A stretch of DNA of 9,940 nucleotides from Anaerolineae bacterium. Its GTDB lineage: Bacteria; Chloroflexota; Anaerolineae; B4-G1. This document shows, in pieces, positions 5,679 through 9,940 of the stretch (within the stretch, counting starts at the first letter, position 1; each line of letters begins with the position of its first letter). A model generated the notes under the pieces. The model was not told where the DNA came from, ran no database searches, and saw nothing but the letters and a program-made list of their open reading frames with translations. The translations under genes and the position numbers were made by a program. The stretch lies in contig JAUWNP010000162.1 in the NCBI GenBank assembly GCA_030612585.1, positions 1-9,940 on the forward strand. The letters run 5' to 3'.

Positions 5679-6575
5679 TTAATGCATCAGCAGGTAATAG
5701 TAAGCCGAGATAGCCGCCTTGGCTCCCTCGCCGATGTGTACCAGCACCTGCTCCGAGACGAGGGTCACGTCGCCGGCGGCGAATACCCCCGGCCAACGAG
5801 TGGCGCAGTGTACATCCACGATGATGTGCCCGGCCCTGTCGCAGTCGATCCATTCCTGCACCAGTTCGGAGTTGGGAGTGCGTGTCAATTTGACGAACGC
5901 GCCCTTGACCGGTATCTCACGCACCTCGCCGTCCGGCATCGCGATCACAATACGTTCGACGAAACGTTCGCCGCACACTTCTTTCACGGTCACACCCTCC
6001 GCGATTTCGACGTTCTGCATCTGGCGGAGTTTTTTTGCTAGAGGAGTGTCCGTCAGCGCCTCAGGGGCGAGCAGATAGACCTGGTGTGCTTTGCGAGCCA
6101 GGTTGGCAGCGGCCCATTGAGCACGCCGCCCGTTCCCCACCACGGCCACGTCCCTGCCCAGGAACAGGCCGGCGTGCGTGGTCGCTGAGTAACTCAGCCC
6201 ATAGCCAGCCAGCCGGGTCTCACCTGGGACGTTGAGACGCTGTGGCCTGGCGCCTGTTGCCATAATCAGGGCTTGCCCTTCAAAGCGATCGCCGTGAGCG
6301 GTGTCCACGACGAAGGTCTGTCCCTCGGGCGTCATCTTGGTCACAGTGTCGAAGCGGCGCACGAAGTCCAGGTAGTCGAGTTGGCGGCGGAAAGCGTCCA
6401 GCAGCGTCTCGCCGGTAATAACCTCCCGTCCCTCCATTTCTTCCAGTTGCATCGCGTAGGTAGTCTGGCCACCCCAACGCTCGGCGATGATCAATGTCTC
6501 CAACCGCTGGTTGATGGCGATCGTGGCGGCGGTGATGCCTGCTGGCCCGCCGCCGATGATGATCAGGTCATACAT
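5679..6575 (-). CDS. Thioredoxin-reductase-like FAD oxidoreductase lacking the redox CxxC
   Basis: This 298-residue flavoprotein has the two-dinucleotide-fold layout of low-molecular-weight thioredoxin reductases. The FAD site is GGGPAG at 8-13 and GGQ at 35-37; ATGARP lies at 106-111; the second Rossmann glycine motif is GNGRRA (147-152); and FAAGDV (265-270) binds the flavin near the C-terminus. Where thioredoxin reductases have CATC, this protein has SATT (130-133), so both redox cysteines are gone and it cannot reduce thioredoxin in the usual way. The stretch after the second fold reads VYLLAPEAL rather than the HRR-type motif that holds the NADPH 2'-phosphate, arguing against classical NADPH use. 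It may be a ferredoxin/flavodoxin-type or other NAD(P)H oxidoreductase. The start is fixed by AGGAGGAA at 6588-6581. It lies 15 nt after malic enzyme. Confidence 0.85.
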   Translation of the reverse strand: MYDLIIIGGGPAGITAATIAINQRLETLIIAERWGGQTTYAMQLEEMEGREVITGETLLDAFRRQLDYLDFVRRFDTVTKMTPEGQTFVVDTAHGDRFEGQALIMATGARPQRLNVPGETRLAGYGLSYSATTHAGLFLGRDVAVVGNGRRAQWAAANLARKAHQVYLLAPEALTDTPLAKKLRQMQNVEIAEGVTVKEVCGERFVERIVIAMPDGEVREIPVKGAFVKLTRTPNSELVQEWIDCDRAGHIIVDVHCATRWPGVFAAGDVTLVSEQVLVHIGEGAKAAISAYYYLLMH

Positions 6576-6580
6576 TGCTT

Positions 6581-6588
6581 TTCCTCCT
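6581..6588 (-). promoter_or_regulatory. Strong Shine-Dalgarno for the flavoprotein gene
   Basis: AGGAGGAA on the minus strand lies a few nt ahead of the ATG at 6575-6573 in the 15-nt gap after the malic enzyme stop, and confirms that start. Confidence 0.7.
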
Positions 6589-6590
6589 AT

Positions 6591-7958
6591 TCAAGACCAC
6601 TCCGCCGGTACGGGCGGAATGAGTTCTTTCTCCATCAGGAAGTGGGTCATATCCTGTGCCTGACGGATGATCTGTCTTGCTTGGCTCAGCAGTTCTTCGT
6701 GAGAGAGGCTCAGTCGAGCCACGCCCTGTTCCTGCGCTTTCACACCGACAGCCGCTGCTTCGCGGGGGAAGACCTCCCAATCCCCCATCGTGGGCACGAT
6801 GTGTTCCTCGTCCAGCCCCTGCTCCTCCGCACAGCGGGCCAGTTCCTCGGCAGCGGCGATGGCCATCTCGTCGGTGATGGTCGTGGCCCGCACGTCCAGC
6901 ACACCCCGGAAGATGCCGGGGAAGCCCAGCGAGTTATTGATCTGGTTGGGGAAGTCGCTGCGGCCTGTGCCCACAATGCGCGCGCCGGCCTCCTTCGCCT
7001 CCCAGGGCCAGATCTCGGGAATTGGGTTGGCACAGGCGAAGAGGATCGCGTCCTCGGCCATTCCCTGCACCCATTCTGGCAGGATTGTCCCTGGGCCGGG
7101 CCGGCTGGCCGCGACGCAGACGTCGGCGCCGCGCATTGCCTCGGCGGGGCCCCCGCGCCGCCCCTCGGCGTTGCTGTGTTGGCAGATGCGCCACTTGTCC
7201 ACGAACTCGATCTTCCGTCGCGCGATGTCCTCTCGCTCTGGATGCAGGATGCCCTTGCTGTCGCAAGCGATGACGTTGCCGAACGGGACACCACTGGCCA
7301 GCAGCAGTCGCAGCGTCGCCACGTTGGCCGCGCCGGTGCCGAATATCGTGACCCTGATGTCCTCCCTACGTTTGCCCACCACCTTCAGCGCGTTGAGCAC
7401 CCCCGCCAGGATGACGGTAGCCGTCCCCTGCTGGTCGTCGTGCCAGACCGGGATCTTGACCTCGGGGTCGCTGCGCAGCATATCAAGTACGCGGAAGCAC
7501 TTGGGCTGCGAGATGTCCTCCAGGTTGATCCCGCCGAAGGAAGGCTGGATCAGTTTGACGGCCTGGATGATGGCGTAGGGGTCCTTGGTGTCCAGGCAGA
7601 TCGGGACCGCGTCCACACCGCCCAGATACTTAAAGAGCAGCGCCTTGCCCTCCATCACAGGCAGCCCGGCCTCCGGGCCGATGTCGCCCAGGCCCAGCAC
7701 CCGCGTGCCGTCCGAGACGACGGCGACCATGTTGCCCTTGTTGGTGTACTCGTAGACCAGTTCTTCATTCTCGTGGATGGCGCGGCAGGGCGCGGCCACT
7801 CCGGGCGTGTACCAGATGGCGAAGTCGTCAATACCGCGAATGACGCACTTCGACGCGATCTGGATTTTGCCCCGGAAGAAAGGATGCAGCCGCATTGCGT
7901 CGCCAGCCGGTTTTTTGGCTTTTGCGAGCAATTCCTCTTTGGTAAGTGTGTCAGGCAT
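6591..7958 (-). CDS. NAD(P)-dependent malic enzyme
   Basis: Malic enzyme oxidatively decarboxylates malate to pyruvate and CO2 with NAD(P)+ and a divalent metal. At 455 residues this is the compact bacterial form without the phosphotransacetylase-like domain. Using the ATG at 7958: YTPGV (50-54) holds the general acid Tyr50; [13 protein letters not shown] (82-94) follows; EGKALLF (103-109) holds the general base Lys105; GINLEDI (143-149) and HDDQQGTA (173-180) supply the acidic metal ligands. The nucleotide-binding fold has GTGAAN (207-212), with Asp233 at the end of its second strand (CDSKGI), which favours NAD+. ANPIPEI is further on. An in-frame ATG at 7991 exists, but the strong AGGAGG at 7968-7963 points to 7958. 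The first 8 nt overlap the end of the PEP carboxykinase gene. Confidence 0.92.
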   Translation of the reverse strand: MPDTLTKEELLAKAKKPAGDAMRLHPFFRGKIQIASKCVIRGIDDFAIWYTPGVAAPCRAIHENEELVYEYTNKGNMVAVVSDGTRVLGLGDIGPEAGLPVMEGKALLFKYLGGVDAVPICLDTKDPYAIIQAVKLIQPSFGGINLEDISQPKCFRVLDMLRSDPEVKIPVWHDDQQGTATVILAGVLNALKVVGKRREDIRVTIFGTGAANVATLRLLLASGVPFGNVIACDSKGILHPEREDIARRKIEFVDKWRICQHSNAEGRRGGPAEAMRGADVCVAASRPGPGTILPEWVQGMAEDAILFACANPIPEIWPWEAKEAGARIVGTGRSDFPNQINNSLGFPGIFRGVLDVRATTITDEMAIAAAEELARCAEEQGLDEEHIVPTMGDWEVFPREAAAVGVKAQEQGVARLSLSHEELLSQARQIIRQAQDMTHFLMEKELIPPVPAEWS

Positions 7959-9924
7959 CGTACCTCCTTGTAGCCTCAATAAGCTGTTCAACCGAGACGA
8001 TTGGCCCGTATTGCGCTTTCAGCGCTTCAAGGCCCTTCCTCTGTTCTTTATAGACCTCAAACAACTTTGCCGGAATGTTTTTCTCCTTCCTGTAGACCTC
8101 TTCCTGCAGATCAATTCTCGCGAGGATGTTGTCCATGTAGAAAACAAACTGCTTGTCATAGAGTTCCTTTGGATACTCTTTGCCAATCTCAGCAAACAGT
8201 TCTTTGAGATCTTCATACTTCGGAATAAACCCGATTGGCGTTTCAATCGCACCGACGTCTCTGTGCACCCGCAGTTCAAGCCAGCCCAGCCACACTTTTA
8301 CGTCGCGCTTTTTGCCCAGCAGGCCATCCCCCTCCCCGCCCCGAGCGCTGTGTGTCAGAAAATAGTTCAACCCGGCCATGATGGGTTTGCTCTTTAATTT
8401 GTCGGAGTTGAAAAAGACAAATTGCGCATCCATATAGTCGGCTAGAGGCCCGGGGATAAACGGCTCGTTGGCCCAGGGCTGGCGCCTGACACCCGTGGCC
8501 CCCACCTCCGTCGCGGTTGCCGCCGAGAGAACCGAGGCCCCGATGACAACTCCATGATCGGGATTCTTGGCCACCCAGACCGGGGGCATTGTGTCGCTGT
8601 CGCGTCCGCTGTACGTGATTACTTTAACCTCCACCCCGCACGGGTCCTCGGCTGCGGCTTCATTGTAGTTCCCAATGAATTTATTGTCAATTGTACAGCG
8701 GGCATTTGGATTAGAGAGTGGAATGGGCTGGCCATTTTCATCCGTCTTGCCGGCCCACCATTCGCCCTGAAAGTTGAAACCCTTTTGCGGATGTTGCTCT
8801 CCGTTCCCGACCCAGTGCGGCACCCTGTTCTCGTCAATCAACACGTTTGTCCAGATCACTTCCGCGCCTTCTTCTCGCAGGGCTTTCATCAAGTACGGAT
8901 CGCCTTCGCGGTTCACATTCTGAACGATCCCAAAGATCCCCTTCTCAGGGTTGATGGCTCGCAACGTCCTGTCCCCAGCGATCCACAACTGGGCCAAGTC
9001 ATCGCCGATAAAGTCCGTGCCAACCATAGCCGTCGTGGTTTTCCCGCAACCAGAAGGCGCCGCCCCGGCACAGAACGTCTTTCTTCCGCCAGGGCCTGTT
9101 AAGCCCGTGATATACATATGCTCCGATAGTTCCCGTTCCCTGCGGTAGTAGGTTGCCAGGTCAACCGCAAACCGGTGATTCCCTTTCTTCAGCAGCAGCG
9201 TATTGCCGGCATACGTACAGAACATCGAGAACGTCGTCAACCAACTGCGGTCCATAAACACCCTGGCATTCGGCAGGTCCTCCGGTCTGTTTGGGCCTTC
9301 ACTATGGACATTGGTAAGGAACAGCCCCAGGCGTAACACTTCTTCATCAAATTGGTCATAGACGTGTCTGTACAGGATGTTCGCCGAGTGCATGACGTAC
9401 GTTGACGTCGTGATTTCCAGGGCCGGAATTGCAGTCTGAGCGCCGATGGGCCCCCTGCTGAAGAAACCTACCAGCAAAGTCTTGCCTTTCGCAATTCCGG
9501 TCATGTGGGTTTTGACATACTCGTATGCTTCATCCCTGAGAATTCTCTTCGCCAGCACACTGACTTCTTCGCCCTCGTTCACAATGTAGAACGTTCTATC
9601 AATGATTCGCGCCTGTTCCTGAGCGAGGTCGAAGTGAATCGTATGGTCTTCCATAGCCAGGGGCTGCTCTTCGCCCTTTTTTAGACTCATTTCCCTGACC
9701 TTTTGAACATCCGCATCTGATCCGGTGTTCACAAAAACCGCATCAGGGTTAGTCATTGAAATCGCGTTTGCAATCTTCAGAAGCGCTTCTTCATTGGTTA
9801 TCTTGCTCAGTTTTGCCACATCCTCCTGGTCGCACCTGAGTTCGAACAGGGATTTTGCTTCATCCAGGGTATTGATCCCACCGATTTCGGCGAGGATATC
9901 AATGCCTTTTTTCAGTTCTAACAT
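7951..9924 (-). CDS. pckG: Phosphoenolpyruvate carboxykinase (GTP type)
   Basis: This 657-residue enzyme interconverts oxaloacetate plus GTP with PEP, CO2 and GDP, the entry to gluconeogenesis or, in reverse, CO2 fixation to oxaloacetate. GTP-type hallmarks are YAGNTLLLKKGN (238-249); HMYITGLTGP (269-278); the kinase P-loop APSGCGKTT (289-297), with the family's reactive cysteine at 293; and downstream a SDTMPPVW segment leading into the metal/substrate region with GASVLSAATATE. At 657 residues it is somewhat longer than the usual 590-625, with the extra length spread over the N-terminal domain and C-terminus. ATG at 9924 is preceded by AGGAGA six nt upstream; the promoter is outside the window. 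Its base composition is visibly lower in G+C than the neighbouring genes, especially in its 5' half. It is the first of the four-gene operon seen here. Confidence 0.92.
   Translation of the reverse strand: MLELKKGIDILAEIGGINTLDEAKSLFELRCDQEDVAKLSKITNEEALLKIANAISMTNPDAVFVNTGSDADVQKVREMSLKKGEEQPLAMEDHTIHFDLAQEQARIIDRTFYIVNEGEEVSVLAKRILRDEAYEYVKTHMTGIAKGKTLLVGFFSRGPIGAQTAIPALEITTSTYVMHSANILYRHVYDQFDEEVLRLGLFLTNVHSEGPNRPEDLPNARVFMDRSWLTTFSMFCTYAGNTLLLKKGNHRFAVDLATYYRRERELSEHMYITGLTGPGGRKTFCAGAAPSGCGKTTTAMVGTDFIGDDLAQLWIAGDRTLRAINPEKGIFGIVQNVNREGDPYLMKALREEGAEVIWTNVLIDENRVPHWVGNGEQHPQKGFNFQGEWWAGKTDENGQPIPLSNPNARCTIDNKFIGNYNEAAAEDPCGVEVKVITYSGRDSDTMPPVWVAKNPDHGVVIGASVLSAATATEVGATGVRRQPWANEPFIPGPLADYMDAQFVFFNSDKLKSKPIMAGLNYFLTHSARGGEGDGLLGKKRDVKVWLGWLELRVHRDVGAIETPIGFIPKYEDLKELFAEIGKEYPKELYDKQFVFYMDNILARIDLQEEVYRKEKNIPAKLFEVYKEQRKGLEALKAQYGPIVSVEQLIEATRRYDA
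7963..7968 (-). promoter_or_regulatory. Shine-Dalgarno for malic enzyme inside the PEP carboxykinase coding end
   Basis: AGGAGG, which also encodes the Arg-Arg near the PEP carboxykinase C-terminus, lies 4 nt before the ATG at 7958. This decides the malic enzyme start and shows translational coupling of the two genes. Confidence 0.75.
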
Positions 9925-9930
9925 ACTTTT

Positions 9931-9936
9931 TCTCCT
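9931..9936 (-). promoter_or_regulatory. Shine-Dalgarno of the PEP carboxykinase gene
   Basis: AGGAGA on the minus strand lies 6 nt before the ATG at 9924, supporting that start codon close to the window edge. Confidence 0.65.
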
Positions 9937-9940
9937 TTAC

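Noticed and set aside
5679..6575. Calling this gene thioredoxin reductase (trxB)
   Set aside because: The active-site CxxC is SATT, so the classical activity cannot be claimed.
6273..7973. 566-codon open frame on the plus strand opposite malic enzyme and the flavoprotein
   Set aside because: It is antisense to two genes with complete family motifs, has no recognisable domain, and is explained by the GC-rich codon bias that removes stops on the opposite strand.
7959..7991. Upstream ATG at 7991 as the start of malic enzyme (466 residues)
   Set aside because: The extra 11 residues precede the family's usual start, and the AGGAGG at 7968-7963 fits the ATG at 7958.

Overview
The window looks like chromosomal DNA from a GC-rich bacterium. 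I infer Chloroflexota (Anaerolineae-like) from the tsaE-tsaB-rimI order, the mix of GTG and TTG starts with ATG, the GTP-type PEP carboxykinase and the small palindrome-rich dispersed repeats. The taxon is an inference, because no rRNA or other definitive marker is present. Nothing here looks like a phage, an insertion sequence, a CRISPR array or a tRNA gene.

Layout. Positions 1-252 (minus) hold the start of a lipoprotein with the beginning of a DUF4349-like region. Positions 253-473 hold no gene but carry a 15-bp inverted repeat with a 67-bp spacer. A calcineurin-like metallophosphoesterase lies at 474-1202 (minus). A divergent control region (1203-1386) then leads into a plus-strand group: tsaE, tsaB and rimI, i.e. 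two of the genes for the tRNA t6A modification plus the ribosomal-protein/GNAT acetyltransferase that usually travels with them. A good sigma70-type promoter overlaps the end of rimI. Downstream of it is a roughly 240-nt leader made mostly of two 99-bp direct repeats, each able to fold into a multi-branch structure. Next come a family-4 uracil-DNA glycosylase with four Fe-S cysteines and a translationally coupled four-helix membrane protein.

A 15-bp hairpin terminator at 4480-4513 separates this from a convergent minus-strand operon. In transcription order that operon is GTP-type PEP carboxykinase (9924-7951), malic enzyme (7958-6591), a thioredoxin-reductase-like flavoprotein without the redox CxxC (6575-5679), and an M20 amidohydrolase (5677-4523). 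The genes overlap or are spaced by 1-15 nt, so they are almost certainly one transcript.

How the genes work together. PEP carboxykinase and malic enzyme both act at the PEP/pyruvate/oxaloacetate/malate node, so this is an anaplerotic/gluconeogenic unit. The flavoprotein and amidohydrolase are co-transcribed but their link to it is unclear. The plus-strand group is translation and genome maintenance. The most unusual items are the structured 99-bp tandem repeats ahead of the uracil-DNA glycosylase, whose internal hairpins differ by paired compensatory changes, and the CxxC-less thioredoxin-reductase homologue. I did not find a clearly new multi-gene system.
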